Shown here: piece after piece, positions 33,643-42,850 of the stretch
How positions within the stretch are numbered: position 1 is the first letter of the stretch
Layout: each line of letters begins with the position of its first letter
Assembly: GCA_009797885.1 (NCBI GenBank)
Contig: WNKP01000001.1
Location: 868,001-932,000 of the forward strand
Direction: 5' to 3'
From: Flavobacteriaceae bacterium GF1
GTDB lineage: Bacteria; Bacteroidota; Bacteroidia; Flavobacteriales; Flavobacteriaceae
DNA length: 64,000 nucleotides
The notes under the pieces: model-generated
Database searches by the model: none
What the model saw: only the letters and a program-made list of their open reading frames with translations
Told to the model about the DNA's origin: nothing
Translations under genes and position numbers: made by a program

Positions 33643-34192
33643 TTTTGACAACATAAAACAAAACTGGAAGGAACAACCCATCCCAAAGCCTTCCCGGGCA
33701 AGTTTCAAGAGCGTGAAGGATAGAATTGGCCGAGTGGCCAGAAAACAGAAGATTGCCAATGTGGTCCTATTGAGTACGGTAGTCGTTTTAGTGGCTTTCT
33801 TTTTTTACATCAAAGCCATGGAACACCAAGACGTGGCTTTGGCTTTGGTGGCCATGATCGTTGTTTTATTGATCAGGGTACTTGTTGAATTTTTTAGTTT
33901 GAGAACGTTGAAAAACCTATCGATGACCTTGGACATTGAAAGCTTTAAAGCCAGGCTAATTGGCTATTACAGGGGAAGGGTTGGGGTACATACCGTATTA
34001 ACACCCCTATTGATCCTTGTGTATTGCTTTGCCTTTTGGACCTTACTCCCGGACTTCAAAGAAAGCCTATCAAAAGGCTTTTACAATTACATCATAGTCT
34101 CTTCCCTGGTTTTACTGGTGGTACTTGGGGGGTTCATCTTTGTCCAAGTTCGTAAGGAAATGGGAACGTTAAAAGAATTGCGAAACCCATAA
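33635..34192 (+). CDS. Four-helix membrane protein, probable ECF sigma regulator
   Basis: 185 residues from ATG 33635; a GTG at 33626 would add three. A cytoplasmic N-terminus (MDDFDNIKQNWKEQ, about 1-45) precedes four membrane helices (about 46-64, 70-90, 116-138, 149-170). N-termini of this kind, DFDNIKxxWKEQ, are common in Bacteroidota membrane proteins that follow sigma genes and serve as anti-sigma-like partners. No zinc-binding HxxxCxxC motif is present. Role inferred from overlap with the sigma gene. Confidence 0.7.
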   Translation: MDDFDNIKQNWKEQPIPKPSRASFKSVKDRIGRVARKQKIANVVLLSTVVVLVAFFFYIKAMEHQDVALALVAMIVVLLIRVLVEFFSLRTLKNLSMTLDIESFKARLIGYYRGRVGVHTVLTPLLILVYCFAFWTLLPDFKESLSKGFYNYIIVSSLVLLVVLGGFIFVQVRKEMGTLKELRNP

Positions 34193-34198
34193 CCCCAA

Positions 34199-35851
34199 CT
34201 ATTCGTTTTCCTTTGAAGAGGAATCCATACTGTTTTTCAGATGAATGTCGATATACTTTTGGTTGAGTTCATCGGAATCCCCATAGCGCTCGCGTAATTC
34301 CTCCAGTTTCAATTTCAGGTTTGCGACCACATCGGCATATTGTGGATTTTCGTAGAGGTTGTGCAATTCGTTGGGGTCATTTAGTCTGTCGTAGAGTTCC
34401 CACTCATCAACATCATAATAAAAATGGGCCAATTTGTAAGCCTTGGTCACAATACCATAGTGCCGCTTTACCTGATGTACTGCGGGATACTCATAATAGT
34501 GATAGTACACCGCATCCCGGTTCCATTCGGTTTCATTGGATGTTAGTAAGGGCATTAAACTTTCGCCCTGCATGTCATTGGGCGCTTCAATTTGGGCGGC
34601 CTCGAGCAGGGTCTGGGCAAAATCCAGGTTCTGGACCATCTCCTCATTGGTAATGCCCGGTTTTATGGTATTGGGCCAACGGATCAATAAGGGTGTTCCA
34701 AAGGATTCATTATAAATAAACCGCTTATCGAACCAGCCATGTTCCCCCAAATAAAATCCTTGGTCCGAAGTATATACCACCAAGGTATTTTCAGATAGGT
34801 GGTTTTCATCCAAATAATCCAGGACGCGACCTACATTATCATCAACCGAGGAAATACAGGCAAGATAGTCTTGCATATAGCGTTGGTATTTCCAGCGCAT
34901 TTTTTGGGTATCGTCCATTTTTGGCCAGTTTTCCTCAAAATCCGTGTTGATGATATCGAGAATGGGCTCGTAAAGTGCTTTTTGTTCCGGAGTCGCCCGT
35001 TCGGTATAGGGGCCATGAAAACTATTTTCAAATTCTGGAATATGGGGTTCTGGCCGCATGCGTTGGACAAGTTCAGGTCTAATTTTGCTATCGTGACTGT
35101 ACATCATATGGCGAAGCAAGTTCATTTCTGCCGTTTTGGCTGCCGTTCCCCGGGATGTATAATCATCAAACAAAGTCTCGGGTTCCGGAAACTCCTTGTT
35201 TAAGAATTCCCGAAACTTATCCGGTCGGGGCCACCACGGACGATGTGGTGCCTTGTGCAGGTACATCATTAGGAAAGGTTTTGTGGTGTCCCTTTTGGTA
35301 TCCAGCCAATCCAAGGTTAAATCCGTAATAACATCGGTAACGTAACCCTCTATTCTAACGGTGTCCCCATTTTTGGTTATGAAGTCCGGGTTAATATAGT
35401 TTCCCTGTCCCGGAAGGATCATAAAGTCATCCACGCCTTTAGGGTTATTGCCAAAATGCAATTTCCCAAACATGGCCGTTTGGTAGCCAGCGTCCTGAAA
35501 GAGTTTTGGAAAAGTGACCTGGGTGGTATCAAAGGGACGGGAATTATCCGTTTTTCCATTGATATGCGTGTGCTTGCCCGTTAGGATGGTTGCCCTTGAA
35601 GGTGCGCAAATGGAATTGGTAACAGAGGCGTTATGGAAAGTGATGCCCCCTTTGGCAATACGATCAATATTTGGGGTTTGGATCAAGTGATTTTGATAGG
35701 CACTAATGGCCTGATAGGCATGGTCATCCGACATAATGAACACGATATTGGGTCTTTCCGCGATGGGTTTTTGGGTTTCCTGTTGTTGTCCGCAGGAAAC
35801 CACCAGAAATACAAAAACAAGAACCCGCAAGGCTTTTAAATGGAAGGTCAT
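34199..35851 (-). CDS. Lipoprotein sulfatase (sulfatase family S1)
   Basis: 550 residues with a lipoprotein signal (VVSC, Cys20). Sulfatase core: metal ligands in SDDH (41-44), the formylglycine site Cys82-Ala-Pro-Ser-Arg86 (SICAPSRATILTGKH) and the later YTSDQGFYLGEHGWFDKR block. The Cys must be oxidised by an anaerobic sulfatase-maturating enzyme, not found in the window. It removes sulfate esters, most likely from algal polysaccharides given the marine context. No SusC/SusD pair or other glycan hydrolase lies beside it. It ends six bases from the convergent sigma-operon gene. Confidence 0.9.
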   Translation of the reverse strand: MTFHLKALRVLVFVFLVVSCGQQQETQKPIAERPNIVFIMSDDHAYQAISAYQNHLIQTPNIDRIAKGGITFHNASVTNSICAPSRATILTGKHTHINGKTDNSRPFDTTQVTFPKLFQDAGYQTAMFGKLHFGNNPKGVDDFMILPGQGNYINPDFITKNGDTVRIEGYVTDVITDLTLDWLDTKRDTTKPFLMMYLHKAPHRPWWPRPDKFREFLNKEFPEPETLFDDYTSRGTAAKTAEMNLLRHMMYSHDSKIRPELVQRMRPEPHIPEFENSFHGPYTERATPEQKALYEPILDIINTDFEENWPKMDDTQKMRWKYQRYMQDYLACISSVDDNVGRVLDYLDENHLSENTLVVYTSDQGFYLGEHGWFDKRFIYNESFGTPLLIRWPNTIKPGITNEEMVQNLDFAQTLLEAAQIEAPNDMQGESLMPLLTSNETEWNRDAVYYHYYEYPAVHQVKRHYGIVTKAYKLAHFYYDVDEWELYDRLNDPNELHNLYENPQYADVVANLKLKLEELRERYGDSDELNQKYIDIHLKNSMDSSSKENE

Positions 35852-35916
35852 GGATTACAATCTTTGCACAGTAATATAGCAATAATTGCGCTTATGGCAC
35901 CAGGGTGTTTTTAGGT

Positions 35917-35945
35917 TTGGCACTAATTTTGGTTTCATATCTTTA
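35917..35945 (+). promoter_or_regulatory. Promoter TTG-N18-TATCTTTA before the small lipoprotein gene
   Basis: TTG at 35917-35919 and TATCTTTA at 35938-35945 (one mismatch to TAnnTTTG) are 18 bases apart, near the ideal. They lie 21 bases before the ATG at 35967 and inside the longer open frame that starts at 35886, which argues for the downstream start. Confidence 0.5.
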
Positions 35946-35966
35946 CAACACTATAATGTAAACGCT

Positions 35967-36440
35967 ATGAAGATGATACCTTATATACTATTGGTCTTGG
36001 GATTTTCCATCTCTGGATGCTCATCCCAAAAAAAACTGTCGGATGAGGCTCCTTTTGAAATGGGTCCGGCCACCTGTCAACCATGGACGGGAAGTGTGGC
36101 GGAAGCGGGGTCCGGTCTGTTACTCGAAATCCCCATATTGAGTGAGGATTTAAATGGAGCACAACTCAAACAGGCCTTTTTTAGAGGGAAAATAGCGGAT
36201 ATAAACCTGGAAAGTTTGGAAACGGGCTGGGTAGCGAAGGCCAATTTCAGGGAACAAAAGATCGAAAAACCGGATATTATAATGCATGCGGATCCAAAAA
36301 AGGAAATAGGTAACCGACCGCCACAGCCTAGAAAGAAATTTCCTTTTGTTTTGGAAGCAGATCAATGTGTATTGAGCTATATGGAAGGTGAAACACTGAA
36401 ATATGTAAAGATTGAGGGTGTAGCGGAGAAGAATCCTTGA
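35967..36440 (+). CDS. Small lipoprotein, function unknown
   Basis: 157 residues from ATG 35967 (MKMIPYILLVLGFSISGC). Lipobox SISGC with Cys18, then SSQKK. The mature part has two well-spaced Cys (in TCQPW and DQCVL) and a Pro/Lys-rich turn (NRPPQPRKKFP, about 116-126). No known domain recognised. A monocistronic unit with its own promoter and a terminator at 36484; its partners are not evident. Confidence 0.75.
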   Translation: MKMIPYILLVLGFSISGCSSQKKLSDEAPFEMGPATCQPWTGSVAEAGSGLLLEIPILSEDLNGAQLKQAFFRGKIADINLESLETGWVAKANFREQKIEKPDIIMHADPKKEIGNRPPQPRKKFPFVLEADQCVLSYMEGETLKYVKIEGVAEKNP

Positions 36441-36483
36441 TTTACAAGTAGTGGATAATATTACTAATTTTATGCATATATAC

Positions 36484-36512
36484 CCCCGAAGCATCCCTTC
36501 GGGGTTTGTTTT
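36484..36512 (+). terminator. Intrinsic terminator after the small lipoprotein gene
   Basis: CCCCGAAG (36484-36491) pairs with CTTCGGGG (36497-36504) around CATCC, followed by TTTGTTTT. It separates the lipoprotein gene from the flippase operon. Confidence 0.85.
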
Positions 36513-36519
36513 AAGATAG

Positions 36520-37992
36520 TTGTATTTGGGCCCACTTAAAAAGTTATTCAAACAAACCTTTATCTACGGATTGGCAACCGTATTGCCCAGAATGCTTTCC
36601 TTTTTGCTATTGCCGTTGTATACGGGTATTTTGGCCACTGCCGGTTATGGTGAGGTTTCGGTAATCTTTGCCTGGTTCGCCATCTTCAACGTGGTGTTGG
36701 CCTATGGGATGGAAACCGCTTTTTTTAGGTTCTATAACGGAGAAACTTCCAAGGAAACCGTGGTTTCCACCTCCATTCTATCCATTGCGGCAACAACACT
36801 TCTTTTTGTACTGATTGGTTTTTTAGCGTTGGACGCCATTTCACAAGCTATTGCCATTGACCCCAAGTATATCCGCTTTGCCATACTCATATTGGCCTTG
36901 GATGCCCTGGTCATTATACCCTTTGCATGGCTCAGGGCCAATGAGAAGCCAATGCAATATGCCATAATCAAGATATTGAATGTTGCGATCAACCTTGGGT
37001 TGAACATTTTCTTTTTATTGGGGCTTCCCAGCATTTTTTCAAAAGACCCAGAGGCACTTTTGAGCAAACTATATGTTGAAGATTATGAGATTGCCTACAT
37101 TTTTATAGCGATGATGGTGGCCAGTGGAGTCACTTTACTCCTTATGTTGCCCCGTTATTTTAGAACCACCTATATTTTTGACCAAGGTCTGTGGAAGCGA
37201 ATGCTGAAATATGCGGCCCCTGTACTTCTTGCAGGTATTGCATTTACCATTAATGAAGTGTTTGACCGGATTTTATTGGAACAGCTGCTTCCCGAAGACA
37301 CGGCCAAAAGTGAAGTGGGAAAATATTCGGCCTGCTATCGGCTGGCTTTGTTCATGACGCTATTTGGAACGGCATTTCGAATGGGGATCGAACCTTTTTT
37401 CTTCAGCCACTCAAAAAGCGAGGCGCCTCAAAAGGCCTATGCACAGATTACCAATTATTTTGTGATCTTAGGGAGTATTATATTGTTGTCCGTTGTCGTT
37501 TTTGCAGATATCCTAAAGGTATTGTTTGTTCGGGACGAAGCCTATTGGGAAGCCATGTCCATTGTTCCGATTATTGTTCTTGCCAGTTTTTGTTTGGGTA
37601 TTTATCACAACCTTTCCGTATGGTATAAAATTACGGATAGGACCAGGTTTGGGGCTTATATATCCTCAATTGGTGCCTTGCTTACGCTGATCATCAACTT
37701 TGCGTTTATTCCTAAAATGGGATATATGGCATCGGCCTTGGCAACACTTGTCGCCTATGCCACTATGATGGGTTTATCCTATCATTTTGGCAAAAAGTAT
37801 TATCCCATTCCGTATAACATGCGTAAAATCATGTTCTATGGAGGGTTTTCCATTCTCTTTTCCGTATTGTCCTTTTACGTTTTTAACCGAAATATAATAG
37901 TGGGAAGCCTACTCCTTTTGCTATTTTTGGGGCTGATTTACAAATTGGAAGGAGATAAATTGAGAACCATATTTTTAAGACGTGAAGGTTAA
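36520..37992 (+). CDS. Polysaccharide flippase/oligosaccharide transporter (Wzx/MATE-like)
   Basis: 490 residues from TTG 36520; TTG 36526 ([12 protein letters not shown]) is an equally good start. About fourteen membrane helices, with the N-terminal [29 protein letters not shown] pattern of the Bacteroidota lipopolysaccharide flippase family. It flips lipid-linked glycan across the inner membrane. It overlaps dut by 11 bases and heads an envelope operon with a sugar nucleotidyltransferase. Confidence 0.85.
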   Translation: MYLGPLKKLFKQTFIYGLATVLPRMLSFLLLPLYTGILATAGYGEVSVIFAWFAIFNVVLAYGMETAFFRFYNGETSKETVVSTSILSIAATTLLFVLIGFLALDAISQAIAIDPKYIRFAILILALDALVIIPFAWLRANEKPMQYAIIKILNVAINLGLNIFFLLGLPSIFSKDPEALLSKLYVEDYEIAYIFIAMMVASGVTLLLMLPRYFRTTYIFDQGLWKRMLKYAAPVLLAGIAFTINEVFDRILLEQLLPEDTAKSEVGKYSACYRLALFMTLFGTAFRMGIEPFFFSHSKSEAPQKAYAQITNYFVILGSIILLSVVVFADILKVLFVRDEAYWEAMSIVPIIVLASFCLGIYHNLSVWYKITDRTRFGAYISSIGALLTLIINFAFIPKMGYMASALATLVAYATMMGLSYHFGKKYYPIPYNMRKIMFYGGFSILFSVLSFYVFNRNIIVGSLLLLLFLGLIYKLEGDKLRTIFLRREG

Positions 37993-38416
37993 CATTATTA
38001 ACAAGTCAAAACACCCATTGCCCCATTATGAGACCAGTGCTTCAGCGGGAATGGACTTAAGGGCCAATATTTCGGAACCCCTAACGTTGAAACCTTTGGA
38101 GAGGGCCATTATAAAGACCGGTCTTTTTATCGAGCTTCCCATTGGATATGAGGCCCAGGTCCGCCCTCGTAGCGGATTGGCGGCTAAAAAGGGCATAACA
38201 GTACTAAATGCTCCGGGCACCATAGATGCAGATTATCGAGGTGAAATAGGGGTGATATTGGCCAATCTTTCGAATGATGATTTTAGGGTCGAAGATGGGG
38301 AGCGGGTCGCGCAATTGGTGATTGCCAAACATGAAAGGGCAGAATGGATCGAAGTCGGGGAACTGTCTGAAACTGCTAGGGGAGCCGGTGGTTTTGGAAG
38401 TACGGGAAGGAAATAA
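37982..38416 (+). CDS. dut: dUTP diphosphatase
   Basis: 144 residues. The five conserved trimeric dUTPase motifs are present in order: [10 protein letters not shown] (1), [12 protein letters not shown] (2), [15 protein letters not shown] (3), [11 protein letters not shown] (4) and [10 protein letters not shown] (5). It hydrolyses dUTP to dUMP. GTG start inside the flippase gene. It is followed by REP-like hairpins and the GIY-YIG gene. Confidence 0.96.
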   Translation: MKVNIINKSKHPLPHYETSASAGMDLRANISEPLTLKPLERAIIKTGLFIELPIGYEAQVRPRSGLAAKKGITVLNAPGTIDADYRGEIGVILANLSNDDFRVEDGERVAQLVIAKHERAEWIEVGELSETARGAGGFGSTGRK

Positions 38417-38418
38417 GA

Positions 38419-38438
38419 ATTCCTGCGAATGCAGGAAT
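38419..38438. repeat. REP-like hairpin left of the GIY-YIG gene
   Basis: ATTCCTGC (38419-38426) and GCAGGAAT (38431-38438) form a perfect 8-base stem with a GAAT loop, two bases after the dut stop. The sequence resembles the extragenic palindromes often seen dispersed in Flavobacteriia genomes. A partner hairpin lies right of the gene. Confidence 0.65.
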
Positions 38439-38454
38439 CCCCTTATATATCAAT

Positions 38455-38769
38455 ATGAAACTTTGGTATGTCTATATCATGACAAGTAAACCAAATGGGG
38501 TAATCTACATTGGAGTAACCGATATTATTGATGAGCGGGTCAAAGAACATAAACTCAAAAAGTACCCAAGATCATTTACGTCGCGGTATAACTGCGATAG
38601 ACTTGTCTATTTTGAGGAATATGAACAAGGGCATAAGGCAATGGTAAGGGAGCGCCAGTTTAAGAAATGGAAACGTTCTTGGAAAATTGAATTGATTGAA
38701 GAAATGAACTCCAATTGGTCAGATTTGAGCATGAATTGGAAACTGAACTATAATAGATTAAGAAAATAA
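38455..38769 (+). CDS. GIY-YIG nuclease family protein
   Basis: 104 residues, a single GIY-YIG domain of the small UvrC-N-like type. YVYIMTSKPNGVIYIGVTD (5-23) carries the two tyrosines, Arg and His follow in DERVKEHK (26-33) and the metal-binding Glu in AMVRERQFKKWKRSWK (about 63-78). The fold appears complete. Biological role of this group is unknown. The gene interrupts the dut-nucleotidyltransferase order and is bordered by two REP-like hairpins (38419 and 38787), which hints at a mobile or repeat-associated nuclease. Confidence 0.9.
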   Translation: MKLWYVYIMTSKPNGVIYIGVTDIIDERVKEHKLKKYPRSFTSRYNCDRLVYFEEYEQGHKAMVRERQFKKWKRSWKIELIEEMNSNWSDLSMNWKLNYNRLRK

Positions 38770-38786
38770 AGTTTAACTAAGAGATA

Positions 38787-38800
38787 CCTGCTTTCGCAGG
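38787..38800. repeat. REP-like hairpin right of the GIY-YIG gene
   Basis: CCTGC (38787-38791) pairs with GCAGG (38796-38800) around TTTC, in the context GAGATACCTG...GCAGGCAA. It resembles the other half of the element seen at 38419 and lies just before the nucleotidyltransferase ATG. Confidence 0.5.
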
Positions 38801-38807
38801 CAATATT

Positions 38808-39824
38808 ATGAAGATAATCGTCCCTATGGCCGGGCGGGGCTCAAGATTGCGTCCACATACCCTAACCGTACCAAAACCGCTTATTCCCGTGGCAGGAAAG
38901 CCCATCGTACATCGTTTGGTGAGCGACATAGCCAAGGTATTGGGAGAACCTATTGAAGAAATTGCCTTTATTTTGGGAGACCCTGCCTTTTTTGGTGAGG
39001 ATGTTGTACAAAGCTTGGAAAAGCTGGCCCAAGGACTGGGAGCGAAAGCCAGCATATACAGGCAATTGGACCCTAAAGGAACGGGACATGCCATTATGTG
39101 CGCCGAACCTTCGTTGTCCGGCCCGGCGGTAATTGCCTACGCGGATACCTTAATTCGTGCCGATTTTAACCTGGACAAGGAAGCGGATAGTGTCATTTGG
39201 ACCAAAAAGGTGGATAATCCGGAAGCTTTCGGCGTGGTGAACCTAAACGAGCAAAACCAGATTGTGGAGTTGGTGGAAAAACCGACCGAATTTGTGAGTG
39301 ATCAGGCGGTAATAGGCATTTACTACTTTAAGGACGTTGGCGTGTTACGGGACGAATTACAGTTCGTCTTGGAAAACAATATCATCAATGGTGGAGAATA
39401 TCAAATCAACGATGGGATAAAACGTATGATGACCAAGGGTAAGATATTTGTGACCGGAAGCGTGGACGAATGGATGGATTGTGGCAACAAAAACGTAACG
39501 GTCGAAACCAATCAGCGCATGTTGGACTTTTTGGAAAAGGATGGGGAACAACTGCTGGCGGATTCCGTACAAAAAACAAATGCCAATATTGTCCCGCCCT
39601 GTTTTATTGGGGAGAACGTCGTCATAAAAGATAGCACGGTCGGGCCCTATGTTTCCATCGGGGCAAATACGGTTGTGGAAAATGCAACCGTTAAAAATAG
39701 CCTAATCCAAAGCAACAGTGTGATTAAAAATGCTAATTTGGATAATGCCATGATTGGGAGCTATGTGTACTATGATGGTAATTTTGAGACCGTTAGCATA
39801 GGGGATTATTCGGTCCTGGAATAG
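38808..39824 (+). CDS. Sugar-1-phosphate nucleotidyltransferase
   Basis: 338 residues. The N-terminal nucleotidyltransferase domain opens with VPMAGRGSRLRPHTLTVPKPLIPVAGKPI (pyrophosphorylase signature and uridine/thymidine-binding Lys), then an Asp-bearing VIAYADTLI and EWMDCGNK (about 220). The C-terminal (about 260-338) hexapeptide-like left-handed beta-helix reads ENVVIKDSTVGPYVSIGANTVVENA. It makes an NDP-sugar from a sugar-1-phosphate, feeding envelope glycan synthesis. Specificity (glucose with dTTP or UTP) cannot be set by eye. Follows the GIY-YIG gene. Confidence 0.88.
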   Translation: MKIIVPMAGRGSRLRPHTLTVPKPLIPVAGKPIVHRLVSDIAKVLGEPIEEIAFILGDPAFFGEDVVQSLEKLAQGLGAKASIYRQLDPKGTGHAIMCAEPSLSGPAVIAYADTLIRADFNLDKEADSVIWTKKVDNPEAFGVVNLNEQNQIVELVEKPTEFVSDQAVIGIYYFKDVGVLRDELQFVLENNIINGGEYQINDGIKRMMTKGKIFVTGSVDEWMDCGNKNVTVETNQRMLDFLEKDGEQLLADSVQKTNANIVPPCFIGENVVIKDSTVGPYVSIGANTVVENATVKNSLIQSNSVIKNANLDNAMIGSYVYYDGNFETVSIGDYSVLE

Positions 39825-39888
39825 ATTTTAAGGACTAATTATCCTTGGGCACGGATTTTGAAGGTGTTCCAAGGAAGGCAAGGGAATT

Positions 39889-40836
39889 ATGTGGAGAGAA
39901 AAGGTTTTCCGGGTTTTAATGGTATTGCAGCTACTCGCAATACAAGCTACCCTTGCCCAAAATTCCCCAAAAGTTGTTCCCGAAGAAGAAAGTGCGGAGG
40001 TGTTTTTGGAAGAATATACCGATGAGTTTCAAGAAAAATTCTTTGAGGCCTTAAAGCAAAAGAGTATCCAAAACTATGACCGCGCCATTAATCTGCTCTT
40101 GGAATGTAAGCAATTGGATGCCAACAGTACCGCAGTGGAACACGAGCTGGCAAAGACTTATTTTTTGTCCAAAAAATACATCCCTGCCCAACAATACGCG
40201 GTGGAAGCATTAATTTCGGAGCCGGGGAATTTTTGGTTTTTGTTCAATCTGTACAAGATTGCCGAGAAACAGGGTGTCCCATTTCAAAACCTGGAAAATA
40301 CCATTCCATATACAAATAGGGCGCTCAAGACCAATCTGGTCAAAATCTATTTTCAGAATAGGAAATACAAGGATGCCAAACAGGTGCTAAGTGGTTTGGA
40401 AATGAACCAGGAACTTTCCCTATTGGCCCAAAAAATAGAGGATTCACTCAACAAGGCCCAAAAAAGTACGGAACGGATCGTTACAAAGAACACACCGTCC
40501 CCGGAAAGGACCCTGGACAGCGAACTGGAGCGTTTTCGAAATGAGCTGAAATCCATGGCCTCCGGTACCGATCATTCGGATTTGGAAGCCAAGGCGAGGG
40601 AAGCCTTGGAAACCTATCCCTTGCAACCCGAGTTTTATTACTTCCAGGGCCTGGCATTGAACAGGATGGAGCGCCACCTACAAGCAGTGGGCGTGTTGGA
40701 GGAAGGCTTGGAATATCTTTTTGACAATGACCTGCTGGCCAATGATTTTTACAAGGAGTTGGCCGTGGCCCATAAAGCAATTGGAAATACTTCCAAGGCA
40801 AATCTATACCTTAGTAAGGTAAAACCCGGGTTTTAA
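39889..40836 (+). CDS. Exported tetratricopeptide repeat protein
   Basis: 315 residues. A signal peptide (about 1-24, VFRVLMVLQLLAIQATLAQ) precedes helical repeats; TPR-like units are seen at about 55-145 (NYDRAINLLLECKQLDANSTAVEHELAKTYF) and 240-310 (HLQAVGVLEEGLEYLF). Probably periplasmic scaffold. Ends by sharing one base region with the DUF4292 start; the trio TPR-DUF4292-EnvC is an often seen block in Flavobacteriaceae, so it may help outer-membrane or septal maintenance. Confidence 0.82.
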   Translation: MWREKVFRVLMVLQLLAIQATLAQNSPKVVPEEESAEVFLEEYTDEFQEKFFEALKQKSIQNYDRAINLLLECKQLDANSTAVEHELAKTYFLSKKYIPAQQYAVEALISEPGNFWFLFNLYKIAEKQGVPFQNLENTIPYTNRALKTNLVKIYFQNRKYKDAKQVLSGLEMNQELSLLAQKIEDSLNKAQKSTERIVTKNTPSPERTLDSELERFRNELKSMASGTDHSDLEAKAREALETYPLQPEFYYFQGLALNRMERHLQAVGVLEEGLEYLFDNDLLANDFYKELAVAHKAIGNTSKANLYLSKVKPGF

Positions 40837-41621
40837 TGAAATGGTATCGTTCCCACATACGTGTCCCTGTTCTACTAATTGCGCTTTTGGGGATTGTTTT
40901 AACTTCTTGCAAAACCAAAAAGGCGGTTTTGGAGGGAGCGGTCGACACCTCCATCTCAACAAAAAAAATCATTCAGAACCACTACTCCAATTCCTTGGAT
41001 TTTGAGACGTTGAGCGGTAAGGTTAAAATTGATTACGAAGAGGGGAGCACCAACCAGGGCATCACCGTTAGCCTACGGATCAAAAAAGATGAAGCCATTT
41101 GGGTCAGTGCACCTTTGGGCATGTTCAAAGCTTACATCACACCGGAAAGGGTTTCCTTTTATAACAAACTGGAAGGGGAATATTTTGATGGGGATTTTGC
41201 CTATCTAAGTGATTTACTGGGATACGAAATGGATTATGGAAAAGTGCAGAATGTACTCATCGGTAATACCGTATTGGATTTGAGGAACGAAAAGTACGTG
41301 TCCTTAACGGAAGGGGATAGCTATATTTTAAGGCCGAAGGTCCAGAAAGAACTTTTTAAAATTCTCTTTTCCCTGGAGCCGCAACATTTTAGGACCAAAC
41401 TTCAACAGATTTCCCAGCCTGAAAAAGATAGGTTTTTAAAGTTGGATTACGCCTACCAAAATATAGACACCAGGGTGGCGCCAAGTAGGGTTACGATCGA
41501 AGCGGTCAATGAAGATGGGTTGCGAACCATTGATTTGGATTTTAGAAATATCGAGTTTGACCGTAGGTTGAATTTTCCCTATAGGATACCAAAGGGCTTT
41601 AAAGAATTGGCGGCGAAATAG
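40836..41621 (+). CDS. DUF4292 lipoprotein (LolB/LolA-like fold suspected)
   Basis: 261 residues. Lipobox LTSC at about Cys25, then KTKKA. The body is beta-rich with the DUF4292 pattern FETLSGKVKIDYEEG and EAIWVSAPLGMFKAYITPERVSFYN. The family is thought to resemble the LolB lipoprotein-insertion fold, but that is fold-level inference. It lies between the TPR protein and EnvC with 1-2 base spacing. Confidence 0.85.
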   Translation: MKWYRSHIRVPVLLIALLGIVLTSCKTKKAVLEGAVDTSISTKKIIQNHYSNSLDFETLSGKVKIDYEEGSTNQGITVSLRIKKDEAIWVSAPLGMFKAYITPERVSFYNKLEGEYFDGDFAYLSDLLGYEMDYGKVQNVLIGNTVLDLRNEKYVSLTEGDSYILRPKVQKELFKILFSLEPQHFRTKLQQISQPEKDRFLKLDYAYQNIDTRVAPSRVTIEAVNEDGLRTIDLDFRNIEFDRRLNFPYRIPKGFKELAAK

Positions 41622-41622
41622 C

Positions 41623-42846
41623 GTGTTGGCAAAGCGAACATATCAGTATTTTTCCTTGTGCATTTTATTGTTCTGGGGAGTTGCCCTTACGGCCCAGAGC
41701 AGTGAGCAAAAGGCACTTGAGGAGAAAAGGGCAAGGATTCAAAGGGAAATCCAGGAAATGAACCGCTTGCTTTCTGAGGAAAAAGCGGAAAGAGGAAACG
41801 TTCTTGAGCAGATGGAAGCCCTGGACCAGCGGATCAACATAAGACAGGAACTGATCAGGGTAACGAATAGACAATCCAATTTGCTCAACCGTCAAATCAA
41901 TGCCAACGTCCGGAAAATTTCCAAACTTCGGCAAGATTTGGAGCTTTTAAAAGAAGACTATGCAAAACTGATCGTAAGTTCATACCAACAGCGGTCCGGC
42001 CAAAACCGATTGATGTTTTTGCTCTCCTCGGACAATTTTTTCCAAGCCTTTAAACGATTGAAATACATAAAACAGTACACGGCTTTTAGAAAACAGCAAG
42101 GCGAGGAAATCCAAACCAAAACAGCGGAGTTAACGGTATTGAACAAGGATTTGGTGGAACAGCGAAAAGTCAAGAATCAGCTATTGGCGGAAAACAGGAA
42201 GGTCAAAAGCCAACTGTCCAGGGAGATCAACTCCCAAAAGGAGCTCTTAAAGACCATTAGGGCCAATGAGAGCCGGTACACCCAGGCCATTCAAGCAAAG
42301 CGCAAAGAAGCCAGAAGAATAGACCAGGAGATAGAAAAACTGATTAGGACGGCCATTGCCAGTTCCAACAAAAAAACGGGGAGGTCGGGTTCCCGGACCT
42401 TTTCCCTGACACCTGAAGCAAAACTATTGGCCTCCAATTTTTCCGCAAATAAGGGAAAATTGATCTGGCCCGTTGAGAAAGGGATAAAGAGTCAGGGTTT
42501 TGGGGTGTATGCGGATAAAATCTATCCAGGGATCAAACACCAGAACAACGGGGTTACGATTACGACCAACAAAGGCGAAAAGGCCAGGGCAGTATTTGAT
42601 GGGGAGGTCATTGATGTAAAAACCACCCGAACCGGACAAAAGGCAATTTTCATTCGGCATGGAAATTATATTTCAACCTATTACAATTTGGCCAATTCCT
42701 ACGTTCAGAGTGGGGATAAGGTAGTGGCCAAAGAAGAAATAGGGGAGGTGTATACCAATAAGACCAGTGGCCTCACCAAATTGAAGTTCTATCTCTATCA
42801 AAATACCAAAAAACTAAATCCTGAAGAATGGATTTACCAATTATAA
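41623..42846 (+). CDS. EnvC-like murein hydrolase activator (degenerate LytM domain)
   Basis: 407 residues, GTG start. Signal peptide (about 1-24), two long coiled-coil stretches (about 25-130 and 160-255), then a LytM/M23 domain (about 280-400). The zinc ligands are not intact: the usual HxxxD site reads HQNNGVTI, and the second motif reads LKFYLYQ in place of LHFEL. It therefore should not cleave peptidoglycan itself but activate an amidase, as EnvC does at the septum. Last gene of the envelope operon. Confidence 0.88.
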   Translation: MLAKRTYQYFSLCILLFWGVALTAQSSEQKALEEKRARIQREIQEMNRLLSEEKAERGNVLEQMEALDQRINIRQELIRVTNRQSNLLNRQINANVRKISKLRQDLELLKEDYAKLIVSSYQQRSGQNRLMFLLSSDNFFQAFKRLKYIKQYTAFRKQQGEEIQTKTAELTVLNKDLVEQRKVKNQLLAENRKVKSQLSREINSQKELLKTIRANESRYTQAIQAKRKEARRIDQEIEKLIRTAIASSNKKTGRSGSRTFSLTPEAKLLASNFSANKGKLIWPVEKGIKSQGFGVYADKIYPGIKHQNNGVTITTNKGEKARAVFDGEVIDVKTTRTGQKAIFIRHGNYISTYYNLANSYVQSGDKVVAKEEIGEVYTNKTSGLTKLKFYLYQNTKKLNPEEWIYQL

Positions 42847-42850
42847 AACA

